From: Clostridium luticellarii
Lineage (GTDB): Bacteria > Bacillota > Clostridia > Clostridiales > Clostridiaceae
Reading direction: 5' to 3'
NCBI RefSeq assembly: GCF_002995845.1
Contig: NZ_PVXP01000002.1
Coordinates: 62,001-126,000 of the forward strand
Length of the DNA: 64,000 bases
Shown in pieces: positions 8,399 through 16,935 of this stretch. The notes beneath the pieces were generated by a model. That model was not told where the DNA came from. It made no database searches and saw only the letters and a list, made by a program, of their open reading frames with translations. The translations under genes and the position numbers were made by a program. Every line of letters begins with the position of its first letter. Position 1 is the stretch's first letter.

Positions 8399-9769
8399 AT
8401 GGAAACATTACAACAAAATAAAGATACTCATATGAGTGCTGATGATGTAAAAAAGTATGATAAAGAATATAATATGCATTCATGGAGTGCGCAAAGAGAT
8501 CTTGATCCATTAGTTATTACAAAAGCTGAAGGAATTTACTTTTGGGATAGTAATGGTAAAAAATATTTTGATATGTCTTCACAACTTGTGAATTTGAATA
8601 TAGGGCATGGAAATAGGAAGGTAATAGAAGCAATAAAAAAGCAGGCTGATAAAATGCCTTTTATGGGACCTGCATATGCTGTGGATGTCAGAGCAAAGCT
8701 TGCAGGCAAAGTAATAGAAAAGGCTCCCCCAAATATGGGAAAGGTGTTTTTTACACTTGGAGGTGCTGATGCCAATGAAAATGCAATAAAGATAGCAAAG
8801 ATGTTTACAGGAAGGTTTAAGATATTTTCTAGATACCGTTCATACCATGGAGCAAGTTTTGGAGCAGCAAATTTGAGCGGTGAGCCGAGGAGGTATATCT
8901 GTGAGCCTGGTATACCGGGATTTGTAAAATTCTTTGATCCGTATGTTTACAGGGAAAAAATAAAATTTAGAAACGAAGAGGAAGCATCAGGTTTTTACCT
9001 TAGCAAACTGAGGGAACAACTTATATATGAAGGAACAGACAATGTGGCTGCAATTTTTGTAGAAACTGTAACTGGAAGTAATGGAGTAATTATTCCTCCA
9101 GATGGATATTTAAAGGGAATAAGGAAATTATGCGATGAATTTGGAATACTCATGGTTTGTGATGAAGTCATGACAGGATGGGGTAGGACAGGAAAATGGT
9201 TTGCATGCAATAACTGGGATGTAGAGCCGGATATGATTACTTTTGCAAAGGGAGTAACCTGTGGGTATGTGCCGCTTGGAGGAGTGATTGTAAGTAAAAA
9301 GATAGCTGAATACTTTGATGATAATGCCCTAATGTGCGGACTTACTTATAATGCACATCCCCTTGCATGTGCTGCAGGATGTGCAACTATTGAGGTATAT
9401 GACGAGGAAAATTTGATAGAAAACTCTAAGAATATGGGTATCCTTTTAGGCAAATACCTTGAAAAGATAAAGAAGGATCATATAAGCGTAGGAGATGTGA
9501 GGTATATAGGATTATTTTCAGCTGTTGAATTTGTAAAAGACAGAGAGACGCGAGAGCCTCTTGTACCATATAGTAAAGATCCAGAAGGGATAATGCCTAG
9601 TATTGTGGCAATGTTGAAGGAGAAGGGTTTTTCTACTTATTCTCATGAAAGTTGTATTATGATTGCTCCACCGCTTATTATAAAAAAAGATGAGCTTGAA
9701 GCGGCAATGAGTATTTTGGATGAAGTACTTTATTCTGTAGATAAATATGTAAAGGAACTAAAAAAATAA
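8399..9769 (+). CDS. pydD2: Class III aminotransferase, probable beta-alanine aminotransferase
   Basis: This is a 456-residue PLP enzyme of the omega-amino-acid aminotransferase group. The PLP-contacting DEVMTGWGRTGKW and the FAKGVTCGYVPLGG segment with the Schiff-base Lys are intact, and length is normal. It resembles taurine and beta-alanine aminotransferases. Within this cluster it should move the amino group of beta-alanine to 2-oxoglutarate or pyruvate and release malonate semialdehyde for the upstream dehydrogenase. A GGGGGGA ribosome site precedes ATG 8399. Taurine could also be a substrate, but no sulfonate genes are nearby. Confidence 0.85.
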   Translation: METLQQNKDTHMSADDVKKYDKEYNMHSWSAQRDLDPLVITKAEGIYFWDSNGKKYFDMSSQLVNLNIGHGNRKVIEAIKKQADKMPFMGPAYAVDVRAKLAGKVIEKAPPNMGKVFFTLGGADANENAIKIAKMFTGRFKIFSRYRSYHGASFGAANLSGEPRRYICEPGIPGFVKFFDPYVYREKIKFRNEEEASGFYLSKLREQLIYEGTDNVAAIFVETVTGSNGVIIPPDGYLKGIRKLCDEFGILMVCDEVMTGWGRTGKWFACNNWDVEPDMITFAKGVTCGYVPLGGVIVSKKIAEYFDDNALMCGLTYNAHPLACAAGCATIEVYDEENLIENSKNMGILLGKYLEKIKKDHISVGDVRYIGLFSAVEFVKDRETREPLVPYSKDPEGIMPSIVAMLKEKGFSTYSHESCIMIAPPLIIKKDELEAAMSILDEVLYSVDKYVKELKK

Positions 9770-9884
9770 GTGCCTTGAAAGATATAAGACACCTAAAAAT
9801 AATTACCATTAATATTCTAAATTAATTTTACGAGATTGTAAAGGAAATTTTAAACTTATTAAAAATCAAGGAGAGTGTAGAAGA

Positions 9885-11123
9885 ATGGAGAGCATTAAAA
9901 ATATTATCAGCTGTAGTAAAGAAAGGATGAAGAATAAAATTGTTACGTTTAGTAAATTTGGTGATACAGGAAATGGAGGAATAACAAGATTAGCTCTATC
10001 AAAACCAGATCTTCAGGCGAGAGAAGAATTTTGCAAGAGAATGAAGACACTTGGTGCAAAGATTGTAACTGATGATATGGCGAATATGTATGCTACATTT
10101 GAAGGGTCAGAAAATCTTCCGCATATTGCAATGGGTTCACATTGTGACTCGGTAGTAAAAGGTGGGAATTATGATGGTATTTTGGGTGTAATGAGCGCTA
10201 TGGAAGTAGCTGAGACTATTGTCAGAGAAAAAATTCCACACCGTCATCCAATTACAGTTATGATTTGGACCAATGAAGAGGGAGCTCGTTTTGATCCTGC
10301 TATGATGTCATCAGGAGTTATCACTGGTAAATTTGACAAGGCAAAAATGTTGGCATCAAAAGATACGGAGGGAATGACATTTGGTGAAGCTTTAGAAGTA
10401 AGTGGATATAAAGGTGATAAAAAGAATAGAATAAATGCTAAAGATTACAAAGCACTTTTAGAACTTCACGTTGAACAGGGACCGGTACTTGATGATGCCA
10501 AGATAAATATTGGTGTTGTAGAAGGTGTTGTTGGGATGGTCAATTATGAATTTGAATTTACGGGGCAGGCCGGTCATGCAGGAACTGTTCCGCAGAAAAA
10601 TAGGAAGGATGCCCTTTTAGCAGCTTCCGAAGCCATTCAATATTTACACAAAGAGCTTGATAAACTTGATAGTAAACTTGTTTATACTACCGGCAGAATC
10701 AATTGCTCACCGAATGTACACACAATTATACCAGGTGATGTTAAGTTCACTTTAGATGCAAGGCATCAAGATCCAGAAGTCATAAAACAGGTAGTGTATA
10801 TCATAAAAAATATTCCTTCTGAGCTTGCAAAATGTAAAGTTGAATATAGAGAATTGTGGTCTCGTGAAACTGTCAGCTTTAATAAAGAATTAGTCGACTT
10901 AGTTGAGAAAAATGCAAGCCTTTATGGCTATTCTAATATGAGAATGTATAGTGGACCTGGCCATGATGCACAATATGCATCTGACATGCTGCCTGTAACC
11001 ATGATATTTGTTCCAAGCATTGGAGGACACAGTCATTGTGAAATAGAAAAAACTTCTCTTGATGATTGCCTAAAAGGAGCTAATGTATTACTTCAGACCG
11101 TATTGGATATTGATAAAAAGTAG
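9885..11123 (+). CDS. pydC: M20-family N-carbamoyl-beta-alanine amidohydrolase
   Basis: This 412-residue enzyme belongs to the bacterial ureidopropionase/allantoate amidohydrolase family. The dinuclear metal site is visible as H86, D88, D97, E131/E132 and H194, with a C-terminal GGHSHCE motif supplying the last His. It hydrolyses N-carbamoyl-beta-alanine to beta-alanine, CO2 and ammonia. Close relatives act on allantoate or N-carbamoyl amino acids, but the neighbouring dihydropyrimidinase and dihydropyrimidine dehydrogenase favour the pyrimidine role. Its start ATG follows an AAGGAGAG site. A 12-bp hairpin separates it from the permease gene. Confidence 0.9.
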   Translation: MESIKNIISCSKERMKNKIVTFSKFGDTGNGGITRLALSKPDLQAREEFCKRMKTLGAKIVTDDMANMYATFEGSENLPHIAMGSHCDSVVKGGNYDGILGVMSAMEVAETIVREKIPHRHPITVMIWTNEEGARFDPAMMSSGVITGKFDKAKMLASKDTEGMTFGEALEVSGYKGDKKNRINAKDYKALLELHVEQGPVLDDAKINIGVVEGVVGMVNYEFEFTGQAGHAGTVPQKNRKDALLAASEAIQYLHKELDKLDSKLVYTTGRINCSPNVHTIIPGDVKFTLDARHQDPEVIKQVVYIIKNIPSELAKCKVEYRELWSRETVSFNKELVDLVEKNASLYGYSNMRMYSGPGHDAQYASDMLPVTMIFVPSIGGHSHCEIEKTSLDDCLKGANVLLQTVLDIDKK

Positions 11124-11146
11124 GTTGACATAACAAGAAATTGAGC

Positions 11147-11176
11147 AATCCGTAGTTCCAGTATGAACTGCGGATT
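11147..11176 (+). terminator. Intercistronic hairpin, possible attenuator
   Basis: Arms AATCCGTAGTTC and GAACTGCGGATT pair with a single G-U around a CAGTAT loop. No U run follows, so it may set mRNA stability between the amidohydrolase and permease genes rather than end transcription. Confidence 0.45.
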
Positions 11177-11209
11177 CAAATAAAAGTAAAGAAAGAGGGG
11201 ATTAATATT

Positions 11210-12712
11210 ATGGAGAATCTAGCAAAGGAAGATATAAATGAACTGGATCGATCTGATGAAGAATTGAAAGAAAGTATACTCTACAATAAAGATAACGCAC
11301 CAGTACCTGTTAAAGAAAGAACATGGAATACGTATAATTTTACTGCACTTTGGGTTGGAATGGCCCATTGCATACCAACTTATATGCTTGCTGCAAGTTT
11401 AATATCACTTGGCATGAATTGGAAACAAGCTTTATTTACCATTACGATTGGTAACCTTATAGTGTTGGTGCCGATACTGTTAAATGCTCATCCCGGTACT
11501 AAATATGGAATAAATTTTCCGGTATTTTCAAGGTTGTCTTTTGGTGTATTTGGAGCAAATATACCTGCAATGCTTAGAGCCATTGTTGCCTGCGGATGGT
11601 TCGGGATAAATACCTATATAGGTGGAAGTGCACTGAATGTATTATTTGAGGCTATAGTTCCTGGATGGAATAAACTTGGGGGGAATTTTAATATAGCAGG
11701 TCTTAGTGTACCACAGGGAATAACTTTTATGATATTTTGGGTACTTGAGATGTTTATCATATTTAAGGGAATGGAACAGCTCAAGAAATTTGAAAATTGG
11801 GCGGCTCCTCTTGTGATAATTCTAGCCGTATTTTTATTAATATGGGCGATTAAATCTGCAAATGGATTTGGACCACTTTTAAATGAAAACGGCAAGCTTC
11901 ATACTATGAGTGTATTTATGGGTGTATTTCCTGCCGCACTTACCAGTATGGTAGGATATTGGGCAACGTTGTCTCTGAATATACCTGATTTTACAAGATA
12001 TGCTAAGGGACAAAAAGAACAGGTAATAGGACAGTCAATTGGACTTCCTGTGACCATGACGGTATTTTCTGCAATAGGAATTATAATAACTTCTGCCACC
12101 ATAGTAATATATGGCAAGGCTATGTGGAATCCTGTGGATATAATATCAAAATTTGAAAGTCCCATTGCGCTGCTAATTGGATTCTTTGGGATAGTAGTTG
12201 CATCCTTGTCTGTTAATATTGCTGCAAATATAGTTTCTCCAGCCAATGATTTTTCAAATTTATTTCCTAAACACATAAGTTTTAAAACGGGAGGGCTTAT
12301 TACAGGAATTATCGGCATAGTTATAATGCCGTGGAGACTTCTTGCAGATCCAAGTGGATATGTATATGCATGGCTTGATACTTATTCTGGAATTCTTGGA
12401 CCTGTAGCTGCAATAATTATTTGTGATTATTGGATAATAAAAAAGACAAAGATAGATCTTAAAGATCTTTATCTTGCAAAAGGTAAGTATACTTATAATA
12501 AAGGGTTCAATCCAAATGCAATTATTTCACTTGCTATAGGAATATTTGCTGCACTTGTAGGAAAAATGATTCCGAGTTTGAGTTCAGTTTCCAATTATGC
12601 ATGGTTTGTGGGATTTGGAGTAGCATTTGTAATTTACTACTTAATGAGTTATAGATCTATAAAAAAAGATGAAGCAGAGAATAAAGTTACCGATGAAGAA
12701 GGAATACTTTAA
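11210..12712 (+). CDS. pydP: NCS1-family nucleobase permease
   Basis: This is a 500-residue membrane protein with about twelve hydrophobic segments and the NCS1 signature around residues 35-130 (RTWNTYNFTALWVGMAHC, then NAHPGTKYGINFPVFSR). NCS1 transporters import uracil, cytosine, allantoin or hydantoins by cation symport. Its place between the amidohydrolase and the dihydropyrimidinase points to uracil, thymine or dihydropyrimidines as substrate. The start ATG 11210 follows an AGAGGGG site. The family is clear; the exact substrate is inferred from context. Confidence 0.9.
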   Translation: MENLAKEDINELDRSDEELKESILYNKDNAPVPVKERTWNTYNFTALWVGMAHCIPTYMLAASLISLGMNWKQALFTITIGNLIVLVPILLNAHPGTKYGINFPVFSRLSFGVFGANIPAMLRAIVACGWFGINTYIGGSALNVLFEAIVPGWNKLGGNFNIAGLSVPQGITFMIFWVLEMFIIFKGMEQLKKFENWAAPLVIILAVFLLIWAIKSANGFGPLLNENGKLHTMSVFMGVFPAALTSMVGYWATLSLNIPDFTRYAKGQKEQVIGQSIGLPVTMTVFSAIGIIITSATIVIYGKAMWNPVDIISKFESPIALLIGFFGIVVASLSVNIAANIVSPANDFSNLFPKHISFKTGGLITGIIGIVIMPWRLLADPSGYVYAWLDTYSGILGPVAAIIICDYWIIKKTKIDLKDLYLAKGKYTYNKGFNPNAIISLAIGIFAALVGKMIPSLSSVSNYAWFVGFGVAFVIYYLMSYRSIKKDEAENKVTDEEGIL

Positions 12713-12734
12713 TAAATTTTATGAGGTGATAATT

Positions 12735-14108
12735 ATGGACTTAGTTATAAAAAATGGAGTTATAATAACAGCCGAAGAAACTTATAAGGCTGATATAGGT
12801 GTAAAAAACGGTAAAATTATTGAGATAGCAGATAGAATTGAAGATCACGGTGCTGAAGTGGTGAATGCCGAAGGTAAATATGTACTGCCGGGAGCTATAG
12901 ATGCGCATACACACCTTCAGATGCCCTTTGGAGGTACTGTATCGGCAGATAGCTATGAAGCAGGTACAAGAGCTGCCGCGTGTGGAGGTACGACCACGGT
13001 TTTTGATTTTGCGCTTCAGCAAAAGGGACATGGTATAATACAAACTGCAAAAGAGAGAGATAAGCTATGTGCACCACAGGCCTGTGTTGATTATGCCTTT
13101 CACGTGGTTATATCAGATTTAAGACCGGAGATTTTAGATGAAGTTGAATCCGCAGTGGATTATGGAATACCGAGTTTTAAAGTATACATGGTTTATAAAA
13201 AAGAAGGACTCATGGCAGATGATGGGGTTTTATGCCAATTGCTTCAAAAGTCTAAAGAAACTGGTGCTCTTATTTCAGTTCATGCAGAAAATCCGGATTT
13301 AATAGATCTTAGAACCGAGACATACTTAAAGGAAGGAAAAACTTCTGCCTGGTATCATTATATGTCAAGACCTGAATTTGTAGAAGCCGAAGCTGACAAA
13401 AGAGCAATACACTGGGCTAAATCTTTGAATACTCCGATTTATATAGTGCATCTTGCCAATAAAGAAGGCGTAGAAGAAGTAAAAAGGGCAAGAGATATGG
13501 GATTTGAAATATATGCGGAAACTTGTCCTCAATATTTGCATTTCACCAATGAAGTTTATAAGAGAGAAGATGGAAGAAATTTTGTATGTTCTCCTCCCAT
13601 GAAAGGTGAAGAAAGTCAGGAAGCTTTGTGGATGGGTATAAAAACAGGAGATATCTCAACTATAGCTACAGATCATTGTCCGTTTCAAACTTCTGAAAAA
13701 GATTGGGGAAAAGACGATTTTACAAAAATACCCAATGGATGCATGGGCATAGAGAATATGTATCCCTATATGCTGAGTGAAGCCAATAAAGGTAGAATTT
13801 CATTTAATAAAGTTGTAGAAGTCTGCTCCTTAAATCCTGCAAAAATTTTTGGATGCGATGAACTAAAAGGCAGCATTGTCGTGGGTAAAGATGCCGATAT
13901 TGTAATTTATGATCCCGAGAAGAATTTTACTATATCAAAAAATAACATGCATTCTGATGTGGATTATACAATATGGGAAGGTGTTAAACTTAAAGGATAC
14001 CCCATCATGACATTTTCACGTGGAAAATTGGTATTTGAAGATGGAGAATTCCTCGGACAACCAGGATGGGGAAAATTTATAAAAAGAAAGAGGAAAAAGT
14101 TATTGTAG
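12735..14108 (+). CDS. pydB: Dihydropyrimidinase (hydantoinase)
   Basis: This is a 457-residue cyclic amidohydrolase. The metal ligands are HTH at residues 58-60, the lysine to be carboxylated (K149 in SFKVYM), His183 (SVHAEN), a His in YIVHLANKEG near 240 and an Asp in ATDHCPF near 316. It opens dihydrouracil or dihydrothymine to the N-carbamoyl amino acid. The ATG at 12735 follows a GAGGTGAT site; an upstream in-frame start would overlap the permease gene. It is followed directly by the dihydropyrimidine dehydrogenase subunits. Allantoinase is a less likely alternative. Confidence 0.92.
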   Translation: MDLVIKNGVIITAEETYKADIGVKNGKIIEIADRIEDHGAEVVNAEGKYVLPGAIDAHTHLQMPFGGTVSADSYEAGTRAAACGGTTTVFDFALQQKGHGIIQTAKERDKLCAPQACVDYAFHVVISDLRPEILDEVESAVDYGIPSFKVYMVYKKEGLMADDGVLCQLLQKSKETGALISVHAENPDLIDLRTETYLKEGKTSAWYHYMSRPEFVEAEADKRAIHWAKSLNTPIYIVHLANKEGVEEVKRARDMGFEIYAETCPQYLHFTNEVYKREDGRNFVCSPPMKGEESQEALWMGIKTGDISTIATDHCPFQTSEKDWGKDDFTKIPNGCMGIENMYPYMLSEANKGRISFNKVVEVCSLNPAKIFGCDELKGSIVVGKDADIVIYDPEKNFTISKNNMHSDVDYTIWEGVKLKGYPIMTFSRGKLVFEDGEFLGQPGWGKFIKRKRKKLL

Positions 14109-14128
14109 ATTTTAGGAGGTCCTCTGAT

Positions 14129-14446
14129 ATGGCAAATAATATGAGATTCACCAAATTGATAGAAGAATCGTCCAGATGTCTTTTATGTTATGATCCGCCT
14201 TGCAGTAAAATGTGTCCTGCTGGTAAAGATCCTGCCTCTATTATAATGTCTTTAAGATTTAAAAATTACAAAGGGGCATTATTGAAGACAGTTAAAGGCC
14301 TTAAGGAGAAAGGATCCTGTGGAGAAGCTTGCAATAATGCAATGTATTGTCAGAGAAATTGTGTGAGAAGTAAAATTGATAGTCCTGTAAAATTGAGAAT
14401 AGTCCAGGAAATACTGTGCAGTGGGAACTTATGGAAGAAGGTATAA
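14129..14446 (+). CDS. Stand-alone iron-sulfur subunit of dihydropyrimidine dehydrogenase (PreT N-terminal domain only)
   Basis: This 105-residue protein matches only the N-terminal Fer4_20 domain of PreT, GltD and human DPD. Cysteines at 17, 20, 25, 29 and 68, 74, 78 keep the DPD spacing (C-x2-C-x4-C-x3-C and C-x5-C-x3-C). Gln93 sits close to where human DPD uses a glutamine as cluster ligand. The FAD and NADPH domains of PreT, about 300 residues, are absent: the stop codon is followed after three bases by the next start, so there is no broken remainder. An AGGAGGT site fits ATG 14129. It probably carries two [4Fe-4S] clusters and passes electrons from ferredoxin to the PreA-like subunit. 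That donor is inference. Confidence 0.85.
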   Translation: MANNMRFTKLIEESSRCLLCYDPPCSKMCPAGKDPASIIMSLRFKNYKGALLKTVKGLKEKGSCGEACNNAMYCQRNCVRSKIDSPVKLRIVQEILCSGNLWKKV

Positions 14447-14449
14447 AAT

Positions 14450-15694
14450 ATGAAAGATATCTCTATAGAATTTTGTAACTTGAAATGTGAAAACCCTTTT
14501 TTCCTCTCTTCTTCAGTAGTAGGAAGTAATTATGAGATGTGTTCAAAAGCACTTGATATGGGATGGGGTGGAATTGTATTTAAAACTGTTGGATTTTATG
14601 TATCAAATGAAGTTTCTCCAAGATTTGATGTGATAAGCAAGGAAAATACACCTTTTGTCGGCTTTAAAAATCTAGAGCAGATTTCGGAACATTCTTTAGA
14701 AGAAAACCTTGATTGTATGATGAGATTAAAGAAAAAATACAAAGATAAAATAATTGTGGCTTCTATAATGGGGCAGACAGAAAAAGAATGGACTGAACTG
14801 GCAAAATTAGTTACGGATGTTGGGTGTGATATGATAGAATGTAATTTTTCATGTCCTCAAATGGCAGCTCACAATATGGGATCGGATGTAGGCCAAAATC
14901 CTGAACTCGTAAAGAAATACTGCAGGGCTGTAAAAAGTGGTAGTGATCTTCCGCTGCTTGCCAAAATGACACCTAATATCACGGATATTGTTTTACCTGC
15001 AGAAGCTTCCATACGTGGGGGTGCAGATGGGATAGCGGCTATTAATACCATAAAAAGTATAACAGGGGTTGATTTGGAAAAGTTCTCTCCTTATCCTGTA
15101 ATAGATGGAAAGTCATCAGTTTCCGGCTATTCTGGAAAAGCAATAAAACCTATAGCGCTTAGATTTATATATGATATAGCAAGCAGTATTGAGATGAAAA
15201 ATATACCTATAAGTGGAATGGGAGGTATAGAAACGTGGAAAGATGCAGCAGAATTTATATTGATGGGTGCCTCTAATATTCAGATCACTACGGCAGTTAT
15301 GCAGTATGGATATAGAATAATAGATGATCTTAGAGATGGTTTGTTTAATTATATGCAGGAAAAAGGCTTTAAAGAATTGAAAGACATGGTTGGAATTGCA
15401 GTTGACAATGTTGTCCCTGCTGATCAGCTTGATAGGTCCTATATAATTTATCCTGAATTTGAAAACTATAATTGTGTCGGCTGCGGTAGATGCTATATAT
15501 CATGCCATGATGGTGGACATCAGGCGATAAAATGGGACTATAAAAATAGAAAGCCGATCCTTCTAAAAGAAAAATGTGTTGGGTGTCATTTGTGTTTAAA
15601 TATATGTCCTGTAAATGATATAGTATATGGAGAAAAGGTATATAAAAATATAAATTCCGATTTTCACAGGAACTATATAGAAAAATTTGTATAA
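14450..15694 (+). CDS. preA: Dihydropyrimidine dehydrogenase catalytic subunit (PreA-like)
   Basis: This 414-residue protein has an FMN dihydroorotate-dehydrogenase-type barrel (about 1-320) and a C-terminal ferredoxin domain with two C-x2-C-x2-C-x3-C motifs (about 343-385). The catalytic NxSC motif is at residues 132-135, equal to the active-site Cys region of human DPD. It reduces uracil or thymine to the dihydro form. The gene begins three bases after the small iron-sulfur subunit, implying a tight complex. In E. coli the partner PreT supplies FAD and NAD(P)H binding; that part is missing here. It is the last gene of the block before a terminator. Confidence 0.93.
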   Translation: MKDISIEFCNLKCENPFFLSSSVVGSNYEMCSKALDMGWGGIVFKTVGFYVSNEVSPRFDVISKENTPFVGFKNLEQISEHSLEENLDCMMRLKKKYKDKIIVASIMGQTEKEWTELAKLVTDVGCDMIECNFSCPQMAAHNMGSDVGQNPELVKKYCRAVKSGSDLPLLAKMTPNITDIVLPAEASIRGGADGIAAINTIKSITGVDLEKFSPYPVIDGKSSVSGYSGKAIKPIALRFIYDIASSIEMKNIPISGMGGIETWKDAAEFILMGASNIQITTAVMQYGYRIIDDLRDGLFNYMQEKGFKELKDMVGIAVDNVVPADQLDRSYIIYPEFENYNCVGCGRCYISCHDGGHQAIKWDYKNRKPILLKEKCVGCHLCLNICPVNDIVYGEKVYKNINSDFHRNYIEKFV

Positions 15695-15697
15695 TAA

Positions 15698-15750
15698 TAG
15701 CATCCTTTTTATAATAGGTTTATTCTAAAACCAACTTAAAAAGGATGCTA
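15698..15750 (+). terminator. Terminator of the pyrimidine cluster
   Basis: Thirteen-base arms TAGCATCCTTTTT and AAAAAGGATGCTA pair perfectly, with an inner GGTTT/AAACC stem in the loop. It is the only strong stop in the several kilobases of co-directional pyrimidine genes. Confidence 0.8.
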
Positions 15751-15945
15751 TTAAAATGAATAAATACATTTATGGTAAAAATATATAACTAGTTACTAAA
15801 AACTGTGTTATTTAAATTCATGAATATAAATAAATCAATTAAAAATCAAATATGTTTGTGATATAATATAATAGAAGATAAAAAATCCTATGAATTTACG
15901 CACTGTTTGAAATCGTTTACTAAAATTGCAGAATGAGGTGATAAC

Positions 15946-16608
15946 ATGAGCAGAATTAAAATATTCACAGGTCATTTTGGAAGTGGTAAAACTGAGATAG
16001 CAATTAATTATGCAATAAATACTGCAAATAAAAATCAAAAAGCAGCAATAGTTGATTTGGATATAGTGAACCCATATTTTTGTACAAGGAGCTTGAAAGG
16101 TGAATTGCAAAAAAAAGGTGTACAGGTTATATCATCGGATCCAAATTTACTAAATGCAGAATTGATGGTGATTTCTGCCCAGGTACTCTCAGTATTTAAT
16201 GACAGAAGTTACCAGGCATTTTTTGATGTAGGGGGAGATCCAGAAGGTGCCATAGTCCTGGGACAGTATAATGAACTTTTTAAAAAGGAACCCTATGATA
16301 TGTATTACGTGGTCAATAATAGGAGACCTCTTACGTCAAATAATGAAGATACCGAAGAATATATAAAATTCATAGAGAATTCATCCAGATTAAAGGTAAC
16401 TCATCTTATTTCGAATAGCAATTTATCTTATGAAACCACTGTGTCGGATATACTGGAAGGGGATAGGCTAGTTGAAAAATTGTCTCAAAAATTGAGGATT
16501 CCACATCCATATACTGTATGCAGGAAAGATCTAGCAGATGAAATTCAAGGCAAGGTAAATGCACAAATATTTCCCATAGATATTTATATGAAAACACCCT
16601 GGGGGTAG
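15946..16608 (+). CDS. P-loop ATPase associated with the oxidoreductase cluster
   Basis: This 220-residue cytoplasmic protein has a Walker A GHFGSGKTE at residues 9-17 and an AAIVDLDIVNPYFCTRS segment (about 34-50) like the SIMIBI/MinD class, with FDVGGDPEGA as a probable Walker B region. It lacks the deviant-Walker second lysine typical of MinD. It sits 99 bp upstream of a four-subunit 2-oxoacid:ferredoxin oxidoreductase on the same strand. CooC- and NifH-like relatives help load metal centres, so a maturation or regulatory role for the oxidoreductase is possible, but no function is established. The GAGGTGAT site supports ATG 15946. Confidence 0.75.
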   Translation: MSRIKIFTGHFGSGKTEIAINYAINTANKNQKAAIVDLDIVNPYFCTRSLKGELQKKGVQVISSDPNLLNAELMVISAQVLSVFNDRSYQAFFDVGGDPEGAIVLGQYNELFKKEPYDMYYVVNNRRPLTSNNEDTEEYIKFIENSSRLKVTHLISNSNLSYETTVSDILEGDRLVEKLSQKLRIPHPYTVCRKDLADEIQGKVNAQIFPIDIYMKTPWG

Positions 16609-16707
16609 GATATTTTGATTTCAAGTGTATTTAATAAATTTGGTCTAGAAACAGTAATAATTACTATACAATTATATTAATAGCTAAATTTTAGGAGGGG
16701 ATTTCTC

Positions 16708-16917
16708 ATGCCAAAGGTAACTTTTAGGGAAGAGAGATGCAAAGGATGTGGACACTGCATAGAAGTTTGTCCCAAGAAGATTGTATCCTTTTCCAATAAG
16801 TTGAATGCGAAGGGGTATCATCCGGCTACTGTTCCGGAAGATAAGATTGAAGAATGTGTAGCATGTGCATCTTGTGCCAGAATATGTCCAGACTGTGTAA
16901 TAACTGTTGAAAAATAA
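16708..16917 (+). CDS. vorD: Ferredoxin-like (delta) subunit of 2-oxoacid:ferredoxin oxidoreductase
   Basis: This 69-residue protein holds two [4Fe-4S] motifs, CKGCGHCIEVCP at about residues 11-22 and CVACASCARICP at about 51-62. It passes electrons from the TPP-bearing catalytic subunits to free ferredoxin. It is the first of four tightly packed subunit genes (gaps of 18, -1 and 1 bases), with an AGGAGGGG ribosome site. The order delta-alpha-beta-gamma matches archaeal and clostridial Vor/Kor operons. Confidence 0.9.
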   Translation: MPKVTFREERCKGCGHCIEVCPKKIVSFSNKLNAKGYHPATVPEDKIEECVACASCARICPDCVITVEK

Positions 16918-16935
16918 TAAGGAGGTAGGCTTTTT

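Noticed and set aside
14066-14128. An upstream in-frame extension of the small iron-sulfur subunit
   Set aside because: It overlaps the dihydropyrimidinase gene and has no ribosome site, while ATG 14129 follows a perfect AGGAGGT.
14440-14460. Frameshift or deletion scar splitting a full PreT
   Set aside because: The next gene starts three bases after the stop, and no FAD or NAD(P)H motif is found in any frame nearby, so there is no broken remainder.
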